Shown: positions 27,434 through 37,334 of the stretch, one piece after another
Position numbering within the stretch: position 1 is the stretch's first letter
Layout of the letters: each line of letters begins with the position of its first letter
Assembly (NCBI RefSeq): GCF_017355205.1
Contig: NZ_JADIJK010000004.1
Span: forward strand, 62,001-126,000
Direction of reading: 5' to 3'
DNA from: Bacillus sp. SD088
Lineage (GTDB): Bacteria > Bacillota > Bacilli > Bacillales > Bacillaceae_C
Length of the DNA stretch: 64,000 nucleotides
Notes under the pieces: model-generated
Seen by the model: the letters and a program-made list of their open reading frames with translations, nothing else
The model's database searches: none
What the model was told of the DNA's origin: nothing
Program-made: the position numbers and the translations under genes

Positions 27434-30400
27434 TTATTGAAGGACAATATTTTCATTTCCTACTAACTGTTTTAATTCAAAAAGACAAGAGGCAGAAGGG
27501 GCCACCCTATCTTTACTTCCTAATTTTATTGTTTTCCTTGTCTTTTCATAATGGAGCACAACAGTCGTATCCCCTGGAAATTTTTGCAGAATTACTCTAA
27601 GTTTATATAAGTTATCGCCTTGGTGTAAGTCCCTTGGTATCTTTATATATAAAGTTGCCCTTTTTTGCGTAACTAATTCCTTTAAAGTTTTAGGATTTTG
27701 AAGTTGTTGGATGATCATTTGGACATGATCCCCTCTTTGCTCAGAATGGCCCGTCACCAGTACGACTTCTCCTTCTTGGCAAAGTGCTTCATATTTGCGA
27801 AAAGCGTCTGGAAATATGACACCTTCCAACTCACCCGATGGATCACTCATTTTCACAAAAGCCATTAAATCGCCTTTTTTAGTCCTGATTTTTTTGACGC
27901 TCATTATATACACACCTACTGATACATTCTTTACTCCAGGTTGTATTTGAAGAAGTGAGGCAACTTGTGCTGCCGCAAATTGCTCTTGATAAATGCTAGT
28001 AGGATGATCTGAAATATACAAGCCTAAATAGTATTTTTCATAAAAAAGTTTATCCGCCATTTCAAGGGGCTCAACTTCCACATATTTAGGTTGAATACGA
28101 AAGATGTCATCACTAGCAAATAAATCTGTTCCTGTGGAAGGACGCATCAGTTCCGCATGTTCTAGGGCCACATATAAAGTAGCCAGTAAGGTTCCTCGGT
28201 CATAGCCAAATTCATCTAATGCTCCTGCATAGACAAGTCCTTCTAACACTTTACGATTAACAGCTTTTGGCGATACCCTCATACAGAAATCAAATAAATC
28301 TCGGTATGGTCCGTTTTTCCTTTGGAGGGTAATCTCCCGTAATGCTGCAACGCCAATGCCTTTAATGGCTCCAAAACTGAATCGAATCCCCTCGGCATTC
28401 GCGATAAAAGGATACTGGCTCGCATTAATAGATGGCGGCAATACTTTAATCCCCAATTGTTTCGCTTCATGGATATATTTTGCTACTTTATGATCATTCC
28501 CAATAACAGACGTCAAAAGTGCGGCCATAAATTCTGTAGGAAAATGCGCTTTTAAATAAGCCAATTGCCAAGCAATATAACTATACGCGACAGCATGACT
28601 TCGATTAAATCCGTAATTGGCAAACCGTACAATCAAATCATAGATCTGATTAGCTGTTTGTTCATTATGTCCTTTTTTCAATGCTCCCTGAACAAAATGC
28701 ATTCTCTCTCGATCCAAATCAGCTTTCTTTTTCTTACTAACAGCTCGTCGTAACAAGTCCGCTTCCCCTAATGAAAAACCAGCCATTGTGGCCGCAATTT
28801 GCATAATTTGTTCTTGGTAGACTATTACTCCATAGGTAAGCTCTAAAATTGGCTGCAAATCTGGATGTGGATAGTGCACTGGTTTTTTTCCATGTTTACA
28901 AGCAATATATTCTGGAATATTTTCCATAGGGCCAGGTCTGAATAAAGCATTAACAGCAACAATATCTTCGAACTCTGTTGGCTCCAGTTCGCGTAAAGCC
29001 TTCCTCATTCCATCTGATTCTAATTGAAAGATTCCAGATGTATCCCCCTTCTTCAATAAATTAAAAGTCTCTTCATCTGCAAAAGGAATCTGGTTTAGCG
29101 CTAATTTCCTCCCACTACTTTTTTCAACATTTCTCATTATTTGTTCCAATAAGGTAAGATTGCGCAAGCCGAGAAAATCCATTTTTAATAACCCGATTTC
29201 CTCCAAATCCCCCATGGGAAATTGCGTTAAATAGGTCCCTGTCTCTCCCCCCTGTAAAGGAATAAGCTCTGTCAATGGTTGCTCTGAAATGATGACACCT
29301 GCAGCATGTGTTGATGTATGCCGCGGTAATCCTTCCAGTATAAGCGCTGTTTCAAATAACAAGCGATTCCGTTCCGTTTGTTGGATGAATTTCTGTAAGC
29401 CCTCTGATTCCTGCAAAGCTTGCTTTAAAGACATGCCTAAACGAGAAGGGATCAGCTTCGAAAGTTCCTCTAATTCTGAAGAACTTAGCCCGAATACTCT
29501 TGCTGTATCCCGCATCGCAGCCTTTGCAGCAAATGTTCCAAAAGTGATGATTTGCGCAACATGGTTGCGGCCATACTTCTTCATCACGTACTCGATCACT
29601 TCATCACGGCGATGGTCTGGAAAATCAATATCAATATCCGGCATGCTGACTCGCTCAGGGTTTAAAAATCGTTCAAAAAGCAACTGGTGTTTGATCGGAT
29701 CCGCATCTGTAATGCCTAATAAATAGGCAACAAGCGACCCAGCCGCTGATCCTCTCCCTGGTCCTGTTAGAATGCCATGGTCTCTCGCATATTTCATAAA
29801 ATCCCAGACAATTAAGAAATAGTCTTGAAAGCCCATCCGCTCAATGGTGCTTAATTCATAATCTAATCTTTCTTGATATTGTTGATCTGATGGAATATGT
29901 CTTTCTTCTAACCCAAGCTCACACTTTTGTTTCAAGAAGTTGGCAGCATTTTCTCCCTCTGGAAGTGGGTATTTGGGCAGGAGTTCCTGATCGGTTTCAA
30001 TCTCCACATTACATGCCTCAACAATTTGTGCAATAGTATCGATCGACTCTGGTAAATCTGGGAATAGTTCTTGCATTTCCTGTTTGCTTTTAAAATAATA
30101 CTCTTTCCTTACCTCCTCTTCTGGTAAGGTGATCTGCACACCGTCCCGGATCGCTACTAGACATTCTTGAGCAAAAGCCTCTTCGGGCTCTAAATATTGC
30201 ACATTATTCGTTGCAACAATTGAAATGTTTAATTGGGTTGCTAAATGTAAAATCTTCTCCGTTAATTCTTTTTCCACCACTTCATGATGATTTTGAACGG
30301 AAAGGTAAAACTGATTATTGGCAAATACTTTTGTATATTCCTTTGCTATCTCTGCCGCTTCATTTTCCTGAGAATTAAGAAGCAATTGCTCGATCTCTCC

Positions 30401-30784
30401 TTTTTTACCTGGAGAGATCGCAAATAAGCCTTCTGTATAAGCAAGTAACTCGCTCCATAGGATCGTTTCTCCAACTCCAGTTTTGATAATGGTAGAGATT
30501 TTCAAAAGATTTTTATATCCTTTATCATTTTGAGCAAGAAGAATCAGCTGATAGACTGGGCCATTCTCCTCTTTCCTATAAGTGGCTGTCATTCCAATGA
30601 TCGGCTTTATTCCCGCCTTTTCACAAGCTTTGTAAAAAGGCAATACACCATATAACACATTGCAATCTGTTAAGGCCAGTGCAGTGTATTCGAGTTTTTT
30701 TGCTTTTTCAATGAGCTTTGAAATAGAGATTGTACTTGAAAGTAAACTATAAGAGGTTGATATTTGCAAGTGGGCAAAACTCAT
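27434..30784 (-). CDS. dnaE: DNA polymerase III subunit alpha DnaE
   Basis: Second replicative polymerase of Firmicutes; extends RNA primers on the lagging strand before handing over to PolC. 1116 residues (B. subtilis ~1115). N-terminal PHP domain (HLQISTSYSLLSS), palm with catalytic MPDIDIDFPDHRRDEVI and GPGRGSAAGSLVAYLLGI, then helix-hairpin-helix and a C-terminal OB-fold (from about residue 960). ATG 30784 starts MSFAHLQ as in B. subtilis, with GGGTGG upstream; a GTG three codons earlier is possible. Followed by the ytsJ promoter. Confidence 0.97.
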   Translation of the reverse strand: MSFAHLQISTSYSLLSSTISISKLIEKAKKLEYTALALTDCNVLYGVLPFYKACEKAGIKPIIGMTATYRKEENGPVYQLILLAQNDKGYKNLLKISTIIKTGVGETILWSELLAYTEGLFAISPGKKGEIEQLLLNSQENEAAEIAKEYTKVFANNQFYLSVQNHHEVVEKELTEKILHLATQLNISIVATNNVQYLEPEEAFAQECLVAIRDGVQITLPEEEVRKEYYFKSKQEMQELFPDLPESIDTIAQIVEACNVEIETDQELLPKYPLPEGENAANFLKQKCELGLEERHIPSDQQYQERLDYELSTIERMGFQDYFLIVWDFMKYARDHGILTGPGRGSAAGSLVAYLLGITDADPIKHQLLFERFLNPERVSMPDIDIDFPDHRRDEVIEYVMKKYGRNHVAQIITFGTFAAKAAMRDTARVFGLSSSELEELSKLIPSRLGMSLKQALQESEGLQKFIQQTERNRLLFETALILEGLPRHTSTHAAGVIISEQPLTELIPLQGGETGTYLTQFPMGDLEEIGLLKMDFLGLRNLTLLEQIMRNVEKSSGRKLALNQIPFADEETFNLLKKGDTSGIFQLESDGMRKALRELEPTEFEDIVAVNALFRPGPMENIPEYIACKHGKKPVHYPHPDLQPILELTYGVIVYQEQIMQIAATMAGFSLGEADLLRRAVSKKKKADLDRERMHFVQGALKKGHNEQTANQIYDLIVRFANYGFNRSHAVAYSYIAWQLAYLKAHFPTEFMAALLTSVIGNDHKVAKYIHEAKQLGIKVLPPSINASQYPFIANAEGIRFSFGAIKGIGVAALREITLQRKNGPYRDLFDFCMRVSPKAVNRKVLEGLVYAGALDEFGYDRGTLLATLYVALEHAELMRPSTGTDLFASDDIFRIQPKYVEVEPLEMADKLFYEKYYLGLYISDHPTSIYQEQFAAAQVASLLQIQPGVKNVSVGVYIMSVKKIRTKKGDLMAFVKMSDPSGELEGVIFPDAFRKYEALCQEGEVVLVTGHSEQRGDHVQMIIQQLQNPKTLKELVTQKRATLYIKIPRDLHQGDNLYKLRVILQKFPGDTTVVLHYEKTRKTIKLGSKDRVAPSASCLFELKQLVGNENIVLQ

Positions 30785-30920
30785 GGATTCCACCCTTTCC
30801 GTTATTCTAACTACTATTATGAACGAGCTTGATAAAAAATGAAATCATTGTGAGCGAACATATTTATCGACTATTTGTTTTTCATACATTTATTTCATGT
30901 TTGTCCCATATATTGTAATA

Positions 30921-31210
30921 GAGGATGTTCAAAAAATAAGGATCAAGTGGATGAACAGCTAAGTTCGCTCCGTCCTGGCGCAATGCTGTTCTGAGCAATG
31001 TCCTGTTGGCCTAAATTCGTGACAACAATCGCCACGGTAAAAATGTCGTTGCGAGATAAAGGAGCTTCGACTAAGTAGCAACACGTCCTGTATCGAACGT
31101 CGAATTCAGCACACCATGCGCAAGTCCGCCTGGAACTTTCGACGTACAGGATGTACTAGTATTGATGTCAGTGCTTTTAGCCGATTTGATCCTTTATATC
31201 CTCCTTTTCA
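30921..31210. repeat. Family A interspersed repeat (copy A3, composite)
   Basis: Left end AGGATGTTCAAAAAATAAGG; the right end is degenerate (CTCCTTTTCAC). The middle (CGGTAAAAATG..., GCTTCGACTAAGTA, CACGTCCTGTAT, GTCGAA) matches copy A2. Hairpins with RUCCU loops: CAAT-GTCCT-GTTG (30996-31008), and on the minus strand GTAC-ATCCT-GTAC (31156-31144). It fills the dnaE-ytrH gap (30785-31244) up to the ytrH ribosome site. Confidence 0.72.
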
Positions 31211-31244
31211 CTAATAAGTAAAATGTCTTTTGGGAGATGTTAAC

Positions 31245-31577
31245 ATGAACGAGGCTTTTTTTCCTGCGTTTTTTAACAGTTACTTTATTGCCTTTGGCGT
31301 TGTCATAGGTGGATCCTTAATTGGCAGTATGGCAGCCTTTGTTACGGGCGAGCCTTTACTCACTCAGATCCAAAATATTTCCAGCCAAATTAGAATTTGG
31401 GCAATTGTTGCCGCGATTGGCGGCACATTTGATACAGTCTATAGCTTTGAAAAAGGATTTCTAGATGGAGGAACAAAGGATTTGTTCAAGCAATTCTTAC
31501 TTATTATTTCGGCAATGGGTGGAGCAAAATCAGCTGCCCTGATCATTGCTTGGCTCACTCAGGAGCATATCACATGA
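31245..31577 (+). CDS. ytrH: Sporulation membrane protein YtrH
   Basis: 110-residue membrane protein with about three hydrophobic segments (5-32, 45-65, 80-100). In B. subtilis ytrH and ytrI form a mother-cell, sigma-E-controlled operon needed for efficient sporulation. ATG 31245 has GGGAGATG five bases upstream; the frame opens five codons earlier. The stop overlaps the ytrI start by 4 nt. I found no clear sigma-E promoter; the upstream 320 nt are repeat A3. Confidence 0.9.
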   Translation: MNEAFFPAFFNSYFIAFGVVIGGSLIGSMAAFVTGEPLLTQIQNISSQIRIWAIVAAIGGTFDTVYSFEKGFLDGGTKDLFKQFLLIISAMGGAKSAALIIAWLTQEHIT

Positions 31578-32080
31578 GAATTCCGCCCTTATATCGAAAT
31601 AGCAATTGGCAACGACTATTTGCAGGAATGGCTGTTGGTGGATGTATAAGCTGGGTCATCTTTCTTTTTATGTTTGGAGTGATGCAAGAAAGAAATAGTG
31701 TGATTTTGCAAGAGCAGGCAAATAAAATTCACGAACTGCAAAGTGATATTAAAATATGGCAGGATGATTATAAAGAACTAAATGAAAAAAACGAAGAAAT
31801 GTTAACCATACAAAAAATAGAAGTGGAGCTAACCAATTACGAAAAATATGATATTAAAGACAGTCAAAGTATTCACACTGTTCAAGAAGCGATCCAAGAT
31901 GACTTACGCTCCTTACTAGCGAAGGATCTAGCAACCGTCTATAAAAACAAAGAAATGATTGAAAAAACAATCGAAAATAAAATCGTTAAGATTAACGGTA
32001 AAAAATATGAATTTGTTATACGCGAAATTCACTATTACACAACCATTCATCTCGAAGTAGAACTAAGGTTAGCGAGTTAA
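31574..32080 (+). CDS. ytrI: Sporulation membrane protein YtrI
   Basis: 168 residues (B. subtilis 167): short basic N-terminus, one transmembrane segment (about 17-40), an extracytoplasmic coiled coil (QEQANKIHELQSDIKIWQDD region, about 48-90), and a mixed C-terminal domain. Encoded with ytrH by an ATGA overlap, with AGGAG eight bases before the start. Just after the stop comes AAGAAAAGCGCAAGCGCCTGCC, a scrap of family B repeat that abuts several stop codons here. Confidence 0.9.
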   Translation: MRIPPLYRNSNWQRLFAGMAVGGCISWVIFLFMFGVMQERNSVILQEQANKIHELQSDIKIWQDDYKELNEKNEEMLTIQKIEVELTNYEKYDIKDSQSIHTVQEAIQDDLRSLLAKDLATVYKNKEMIEKTIENKIVKINGKKYEFVIREIHYYTTIHLEVELRLAS

Positions 32081-32139
32081 TAAAGAAAAGCGCAAGCGCC
32101 TGCCTATCACGCTAACCTTCCAAGCTTATTTTTAAGTCC

Positions 32140-33072
32140 TTAACGGCATGCTTTCTGTATATCTTTTTTAACTAATTCTGCTTCTTCCCATGAAGAAACG
32201 GAAGCCCCAGCTGCTAGCGGGTGCCCTCCACCCCCGTATTTTCTCGCAATCGTATTAATCACAGGTTTTTTCGAGCGTAAACGGACGCGAATTTCTTTTT
32301 CCTCCTCAATTAGAAAACACCAGGCCTTGATCCCTTTTATATTTCCCAAAGAACCTACAAGTATGGAAGCTTCGGAAGCGGTTGTGTTAAATTCTTTTAA
32401 CGCGGACTGCGTTAATTTGACAATTGCCGCTCCGTCCTCATTCATTTCATAATGTTCATACACATAGCCTTGAAGCTTGATCATTTTTGGTTCCAGCTCA
32501 TACATATGATTAAATAGCTCAGTTCGGTCAAATTCATATTCGATTAACTCACTCGCATATTGAAATGTTCGTTTTGTTGTACTTGGAAACTGAAAACGTC
32601 CTGTATCACCAACAATCCCCGAAAATAGTAACCTCGCCGCCTCGTCGGTCATTTTTAACCCTTGCTCTTTTCCATATAGATAAAATTCATAAATGAGTTC
32701 ACTCGTTGAGGAAGCAGTCGTATCAACCCAGCAAGGATCACCATACGGATCTTCATTTGGATGATGATCAATTTTGATAAGCTTGTTCCCTAAGGTATAA
32801 CGATTATCACAAACTCTTTCTTGATTAGCCGTATCACAGACAATCACAAGTGCTCCCTGATATTGGTCCTCCGTTACGGAATCTGGAACAAATAAGTAAT
32901 CTAATTCTACTTCATGCTTTCCTGTTACGAATACCTTTTTTTCCGGAAAGGAAGCTTTTAAGATCTCTGCCAGCCCCCCTTGCGACCCATATGCATCAGG
33001 ATCAGGGCGGACATGACGATGGATAATAATCGTTTCATATTGCTTAATCGCATCTAGTATTTGTTGCTTCAT
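32140..33072 (-). CDS. nrnA: Bifunctional oligoribonuclease / pAp phosphatase NrnA
   Basis: Degrades nano-RNAs and hydrolyses 3'-phosphoadenosine 5'-phosphate. 310-residue DHH/DHHA1 enzyme: metal motifs RPDPDAYGS near residue 22, VCDTAN near 80-90 and IDHHPNED; the C-terminal DHHA1 domain ends GGGGHPLAAGA. ATG 33072 with AGAGGTTTAGCGA upstream. B. subtilis name ytqI/nrnA, same position between ytrI and ytpI. Minus strand, convergent with ytrI. Confidence 0.95.
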   Translation of the reverse strand: MKQQILDAIKQYETIIIHRHVRPDPDAYGSQGGLAEILKASFPEKKVFVTGKHEVELDYLFVPDSVTEDQYQGALVIVCDTANQERVCDNRYTLGNKLIKIDHHPNEDPYGDPCWVDTTASSTSELIYEFYLYGKEQGLKMTDEAARLLFSGIVGDTGRFQFPSTTKRTFQYASELIEYEFDRTELFNHMYELEPKMIKLQGYVYEHYEMNEDGAAIVKLTQSALKEFNTTASEASILVGSLGNIKGIKAWCFLIEEEKEIRVRLRSKKPVINTIARKYGGGGHPLAAGASVSSWEEAELVKKDIQKACR

Positions 33073-33118
33073 TCGCTAAACCTCTTTCTATTGTTCAAAT
33101 AGTTTTCAATTGTCTTCC

Positions 33119-33148
33119 TTGTGATTTAGGTTACAATTAAAAGATAAT
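33119..33148 (+). promoter_or_regulatory. Candidate promoter of ytpI
   Basis: TTGTGA (33119-33124), 18-nt spacer, GATAAT (33143-33148), ~25 nt before the ytpI start and ahead of GGAGG. Confidence 0.4.
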
Positions 33149-33173
33149 AATATAAAATGGAGGACCTATCTTT

Positions 33174-33476
33174 ATGCCTATTTTAGTCTTTATCATTGTG
33201 TTATCATTGGCTTTTTATGTTTTTTATAAAATCAAATATGTACGCAGTCGCTTGCCTATGGAGAAAAAATTACTTAATGGGAAATCGAGTATGGCGCTTG
33301 GTATTTTTGTTGCATTTTTTGGGATCAATCAATTGTTTTTATTTCAAACAATCCTAACTTATATTATCGGCACCCTCTTCATCATTCTTGGAATCGCGAG
33401 CGCGTGGGCAGGTTTCAAATCTTATCGTTATCATGTACCCTATGCCATAAAAGAAGCAGAAAACGCATCTAAGTGA
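33174..33476 (+). CDS. ytpI: YtpI-like small membrane protein
   Basis: 100-residue protein with three hydrophobic segments (about 2-18, 40-58, 61-83) and a polar C-terminal tail. YtpI family, function unknown. ATG 33174 follows TGGAGGACCTATCTTT. Single gene between divergent nrnA and convergent ytoI, as in B. subtilis. Confidence 0.83.
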   Translation: MPILVFIIVLSLAFYVFYKIKYVRSRLPMEKKLLNGKSSMALGIFVAFFGINQLFLFQTILTYIIGTLFIILGIASAWAGFKSYRYHVPYAIKEAENASK

Positions 33477-33479
33477 TTA

Positions 33480-33526
33480 GAGTATTGGATGAAACGCAGA
33501 AGTATTGCGGGTTTCATCCAATACTC
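33480..33526. terminator. Bidirectional hairpin between ytpI and ytoI
   Basis: 16-bp perfect arms GAGTATTGGATGAAAC / GTTTCATCCAATACTC around a short loop, between convergent genes. No long T tract on either side, so it may act as a transcript-end barrier more than a classic terminator. Confidence 0.65.
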
Positions 33527-33528
33527 CT

Positions 33529-34839
33529 CTACTTCTCTATCAGCTTACACATCATCAATGCTTTCCCTATCAGCTCTTCTCCATTAAAGACCTCTACGTC
33601 TACTTTTCCAAACTTTCGCCCCACCTCAAGAATATTGGGGACAATCGTTAATACACTATCCATTTGAGCTGGTTTTAAATAATAAATGGTTAAGTTCTCA
33701 ACTGCAAGTTCTCCCTTTTTTCGCTGTCTAAAGATCCTTGTAACGGCCTCTGTCATAATCGTGGTAAATACACCATAAGAGATTGTTCCTAATTGATTTG
33801 TCATTTGTGGAGTCACTTCGAAGTCAAAAGCCTCTCTCCCTGCATATTCACCTGCCGAGAATTGTTTTGTGATCGTATCATCAATGGTTTCTCCAACATG
33901 GGGCTGCTTTTGTATCATTTGCAAAGCTTTTAATACATCTTGTCTACTAATAATCCCTGCAAAACGCTTTTGATCATCTACAACGGGAAGCATTTCTATC
34001 CCTTCCCAAATCATCATATGGGCAACAGAAGCAACACTAACATTCCGGCCAACCGTTAATGGATTGCGGGTCATTATTTTATCTAAACCAAGAGATTCAT
34101 CTTGTCCAATGACATCCTTTCCTGTCACAATGCCCACAACTCTATTCATTGAATCTAGAACAGGAAAGCGACTATGATTGGTCTCCTGCTTTTTTGCATA
34201 CCAATCCGCAACTGTGGCTTTCACATTCATCGTGGCTGATTCTTCAACCTGTGTTAAAATATCATCCACTAGAGTAATTTCTTTTTTTATCAATTGATCA
34301 TAGATTGCTCGATTGATCATCGTTGCAACCGTAAAAGTATCATAACTTGTTGAGAGGATGGGAAGCTTCAAGTCATCCGCTAACCGTTTTACTTCTTCGC
34401 TTGTATCAAAACCACCTGTAATTAAAACGGCTGCCCCAGCACGTAATGCAAATTCATGCACTTCTATCCGATTACCCACAATTAGAAGATTACCTGGACC
34501 CGTATATCTCTTTATGGCCTCCATTTCCATTGCGCCAATAACAAATTTTGTTAATGTTTTATAGAGGCCAGCTTTTCCCCCAAGCACTTGTCCATCAATA
34601 ATATTAACGACCTCAACGTAGGTCAGTTTTTCAATATTTTCTTTTTTCTTTCGTTCAATACGAATCGTACCCACTCTTTCAATGGTACTGACATATCCTT
34701 TGTTTTCTGCATCTTTAATCGCTCGATAGGCTGTTCCTTCACTGACCTTCAGTTCTTTAGCGATTTGCCGAACTGATATTTTTTCCCCTACAGGAAGACT
34801 ATCAATATGGCGAATAATTTGCTCATGTTTGGTTGCCAA
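33529..34839 (-). CDS. ytoI: YtoI: HTH-DRTGG-CBS-thioesterase-fold regulator
   Basis: 436-residue multidomain protein: an N-terminal helix-turn-helix (about 1-60, KVSEGTAYRAIKDAE), a DRTGG-type domain (about 75-185), two CBS domains (about 190-310, with DRPL-like IMTRNPLTV), and a C-terminal hot-dog domain (about 330-436). CBS pairs usually bind adenosyl nucleotides, so this is likely a nucleotide-sensing regulator; the target is unknown. TTG 34839 (start ATKHEQI) has AAGGGTG upstream; the GTG at 34848 overlaps that site. Same position as in B. subtilis. Confidence 0.9.
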   Translation of the reverse strand: MATKHEQIIRHIDSLPVGEKISVRQIAKELKVSEGTAYRAIKDAENKGYVSTIERVGTIRIERKKKENIEKLTYVEVVNIIDGQVLGGKAGLYKTLTKFVIGAMEMEAIKRYTGPGNLLIVGNRIEVHEFALRAGAAVLITGGFDTSEEVKRLADDLKLPILSTSYDTFTVATMINRAIYDQLIKKEITLVDDILTQVEESATMNVKATVADWYAKKQETNHSRFPVLDSMNRVVGIVTGKDVIGQDESLGLDKIMTRNPLTVGRNVSVASVAHMMIWEGIEMLPVVDDQKRFAGIISRQDVLKALQMIQKQPHVGETIDDTITKQFSAGEYAGREAFDFEVTPQMTNQLGTISYGVFTTIMTEAVTRIFRQRKKGELAVENLTIYYLKPAQMDSVLTIVPNILEVGRKFGKVDVEVFNGEELIGKALMMCKLIEK

Positions 34840-34917
34840 ATTCTTCACCCTTTTCTTTTCCCGTTCTTTTTGCTATCTCTTATTATAACGGGTAAAGTAA
34901 CGATCGACAATTTTCTG

Positions 34918-35163
34918 TCATGATCGAGCACGAATTCTCCCTTTTTTATGATTCTGTCCCGGTTCATTGGCCGGAGTGTTACCAAAATTGTGATTAAATA
35001 AAAGAGCGGTTAAATTTCCTGCTAAAACCAAAAATGCAAACACAAGCCAAGCAATGGTGAATGCGCCCCCCACCCCTGAATCCGTTGGTGACAATCTTGG
35101 AAGCGCAAAATAAATCATGGCAGCACACAGCAATAAACAAAGCAAATAGCGATATCGTTTCAA
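34918..35163 (-). CDS. Small two-helix membrane protein, unknown
   Basis: 81 residues: two hydrophobic segments (about 5-22 and 35-57) with a Pro/Ser/Gly linker and a polar, basic tail (NHKKGRIRARS). ATG 35163 is preceded by GGGAGGGAAT, a good ribosome site. I do not recognise the family. 70 nt upstream of ytoI; no obvious terminator between them. Confidence 0.65.
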   Translation of the reverse strand: MKRYRYLLCLLLCAAMIYFALPRLSPTDSGVGGAFTIAWLVFAFLVLAGNLTALLFNHNFGNTPANEPGQNHKKGRIRARS

Positions 35164-35270
35164 ACTAATTCCCTCCCAGCACCTTTTTGTTATTGTATGC
35201 GAGGAGGGAATCAGAAATGCTCATGCCTCTCTTGATCAGAAAGGGGACGCCAGTATTTTTCATATTTAAA

Positions 35271-35343
35271 GAGATGTTCAAAAAGTCCGGTAAAAATAAC
35301 ACTGCGAATTTCTTCCTTCTTATCCTCCTTCTTGAACACGCAC
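35271..35343. repeat. Family A interspersed repeat (short copy A4)
   Basis: 73 bp from GATGTTCAAAAAGTCCGGTAAAAA to CTTGAACACGCAC. Only the ends of the family remain; the structured middle is missing. Lies immediately 3' of the ytkL stop (35344). Confidence 0.8.
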
Positions 35344-36027
35344 TTAAAACTCTAAAGAATCACCAGGCTTCATAATTTTTCCGTGTATACCTTCGTCTAA
35401 TAAATCAATAAATTTTTGTGGATTTTGCCGAATGGGCGGGAATGTATCATAATGTACTGGTACAACCATTTTCGCACCAATATATTTTGCCGCCTCAGCC
35501 GCATCTTCAGGTCCCATCGTAAAATTGTCTCCGATTGGTAAAAAGGCGATGTCGATTGAATGACGCTCCCCGATTAGTTTCATATCCGAGAATAGCCCCG
35601 TATCTCCAGCATGATAGACTGTTTTACCTTCTGCTGTAAACAAAACACCCGCAGGCATTCCCATATAAATAATCTGCTGGTCATCTGTCGTAATTGCCGA
35701 ACTATGAAAAGCTTTCGTATATTTCACTTGTCCAAAATCAAATTGATAAGCACCACCAATATTCATACCATGTGTATTAAGCCCTTGCCAACCAAGGTAC
35801 ACAGCAAGTTCATTAGGGGCAATAATTAAGGAATTACTCTTGTTCGCAATTGCTTCAGTGTCTCCAACATGGTCATTATGTCCATGGGTGAGAATAATTG
35901 CGTCAGGCTGTTCATTTTCCACTTTTAAATCGGTTAATTCATTTCCTGTTATAAAAGGGTCAAATAAAATTGTTTTTCCATCTGTAACGATCTTGATAAT
36001 GGAATGACCATGATATGAGATTTTCAT
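35344..36027 (-). CDS. ytkL: Metal-dependent hydrolase YtkL (UPF0173)
   Basis: 227-residue metallo-beta-lactamase-fold hydrolase of the UPF0173 family, same length as B. subtilis YtkL. Metal motif [10 protein letters not shown] near residue 50, further ligands in HAGDTG and [11 protein letters not shown]. Substrate unknown. ATG 36027 has GGAGTGG five bases upstream; the frame opens three codons earlier. Divergent from the dipeptidase gene. Confidence 0.93.
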   Translation of the reverse strand: MKISYHGHSIIKIVTDGKTILFDPFITGNELTDLKVENEQPDAIILTHGHNDHVGDTEAIANKSNSLIIAPNELAVYLGWQGLNTHGMNIGGAYQFDFGQVKYTKAFHSSAITTDDQQIIYMGMPAGVLFTAEGKTVYHAGDTGLFSDMKLIGERHSIDIAFLPIGDNFTMGPEDAAEAAKYIGAKMVVPVHYDTFPPIRQNPQKFIDLLDEGIHGKIMKPGDSLEF

Positions 36028-36164
36028 ATTTACCACTCCTATACATAATTCTGTCTCTCTAATTCATTTCGATTTTTTTCCCGAATTTCCTGCATGTTTC
36101 TTTCTTTATTCCTTAAAAACTGATAACATTTTTTTAGAAAAGCTTTTTTAGGAGATGAACTAAG

Positions 36165-37256
36165 TTGGATCGATTGAAGAAACTTTCAACATGGTTAAAC
36201 AAAGAAAATATAGAGGCTGCATTCATTACGTCTCCAGATAATATTTTTTATTTAACAGGATTCCGTAGTGAACCGCATGAACGTTTATTAGGTTTAGTTG
36301 TCTTTCAGGAAAAGGAACCATTTATCGTCTGTCCAGCAATGGAAAAATCGGATGCTCGAGCTGCCGGATGGGAGCACGAAGTAATTGGTTATCAAGATAC
36401 AGATCAACCATGGGATTTTATTGAGCAAGCGGTAAAAGCAAGAATTTCTAACATCCATCAATGGGCTGTTGAAAAAAACCATTTAATTGTTAGCCGCTAT
36501 GAAGAGCTAACTACGCGTTTTCCTGGTAGCCTATTGCAAGATGCGGAGCCAATTTTGAACGAGCTCAGAATGTTGAAAACCGAACAAGAATTGGAATACA
36601 TTCAGAAAGCATGCGAATTAGCTGACTTCGCTGTTAACGTTGGTGTCAGTGAAATTGCAGAGGGGAAAACAGAATTAGATATCATCGCAGCGATTGAGTA
36701 TGAAGTAAAGAAAAAAGGCGTTTCCGGCATGTCCTTTGACACAATGGTGTTAACTGGAGCCAATGCAGCATCTCCCCACGGTACACCGGGGATGACGAAA
36801 ATCAAAAAAGGCGATCTTGTCCTTTTCGATTTAGGGGTAGTCTATGAAGGCTATTGTTCTGATATTACAAGAACTGTTGCATTCGGTGAGGTTTCTGCTG
36901 AGCAGGAGAAAATCTATCACACCGTACTGGAAGCACAAGAAGCTGCCGTTAATGCAGTGAAACCTGGTATACTGGCGAAACAATTAGACAAGATTGCAAG
37001 GGATTATATTGCTGATGCTGGATACGGTGAGTATTTTCCACATCGTCTTGGTCATGGACTAGGTATCAGCATTCATGAATATCCTTCTATTACTGCAACA
37101 AACCCTCTTCGTATGACTGAAGGTATCGTATTTACCATTGAACCAGGTATTTACGTTCCAAATATTGCTGGTGTTCGAATAGAGGACGATCTATTAGTAA
37201 CAAAGAATGGGGCAAAAACGTTAACCAAGTATCCTAAAACCTTACAGATCGTTTAG
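36165..37256 (+). CDS. M24-family Xaa-Pro dipeptidase
   Basis: 363-residue metallopeptidase with the creatinase-like N-terminal domain (about 1-130) and the pita-bread catalytic domain. The dinuclear metal ligands are visible: FDLGVVYEGYCSD (two Asp), HRLGHGLG (His), TIEPGIY and RIEDD (Glu). Likely cleaves X-Pro dipeptides, like the YkvY/PapB group of B. subtilis. Start is TTG 36165 with AGGAGATG upstream. Followed by a strong terminator. Confidence 0.92.
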   Translation: MDRLKKLSTWLNKENIEAAFITSPDNIFYLTGFRSEPHERLLGLVVFQEKEPFIVCPAMEKSDARAAGWEHEVIGYQDTDQPWDFIEQAVKARISNIHQWAVEKNHLIVSRYEELTTRFPGSLLQDAEPILNELRMLKTEQELEYIQKACELADFAVNVGVSEIAEGKTELDIIAAIEYEVKKKGVSGMSFDTMVLTGANAASPHGTPGMTKIKKGDLVLFDLGVVYEGYCSDITRTVAFGEVSAEQEKIYHTVLEAQEAAVNAVKPGILAKQLDKIARDYIADAGYGEYFPHRLGHGLGISIHEYPSITATNPLRMTEGIVFTIEPGIYVPNIAGVRIEDDLLVTKNGAKTLTKYPKTLQIV

Positions 37257-37308
37257 GAAATTATGTATATAGGGATAGAATGAGCTACGCCCAACGAAAT
37301 GAATGGTC

Positions 37309-37333
37309 ACACCCCTCTTTTGGGGTGTTTTTT
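37309..37333 (+). terminator. Terminator after the dipeptidase gene
   Basis: ACACCCC-TCTTTT-GGGGTGT followed by TTTTT on the plus strand, 52 nt past the stop codon. Confidence 0.9.
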
Positions 37334-37334
37334 C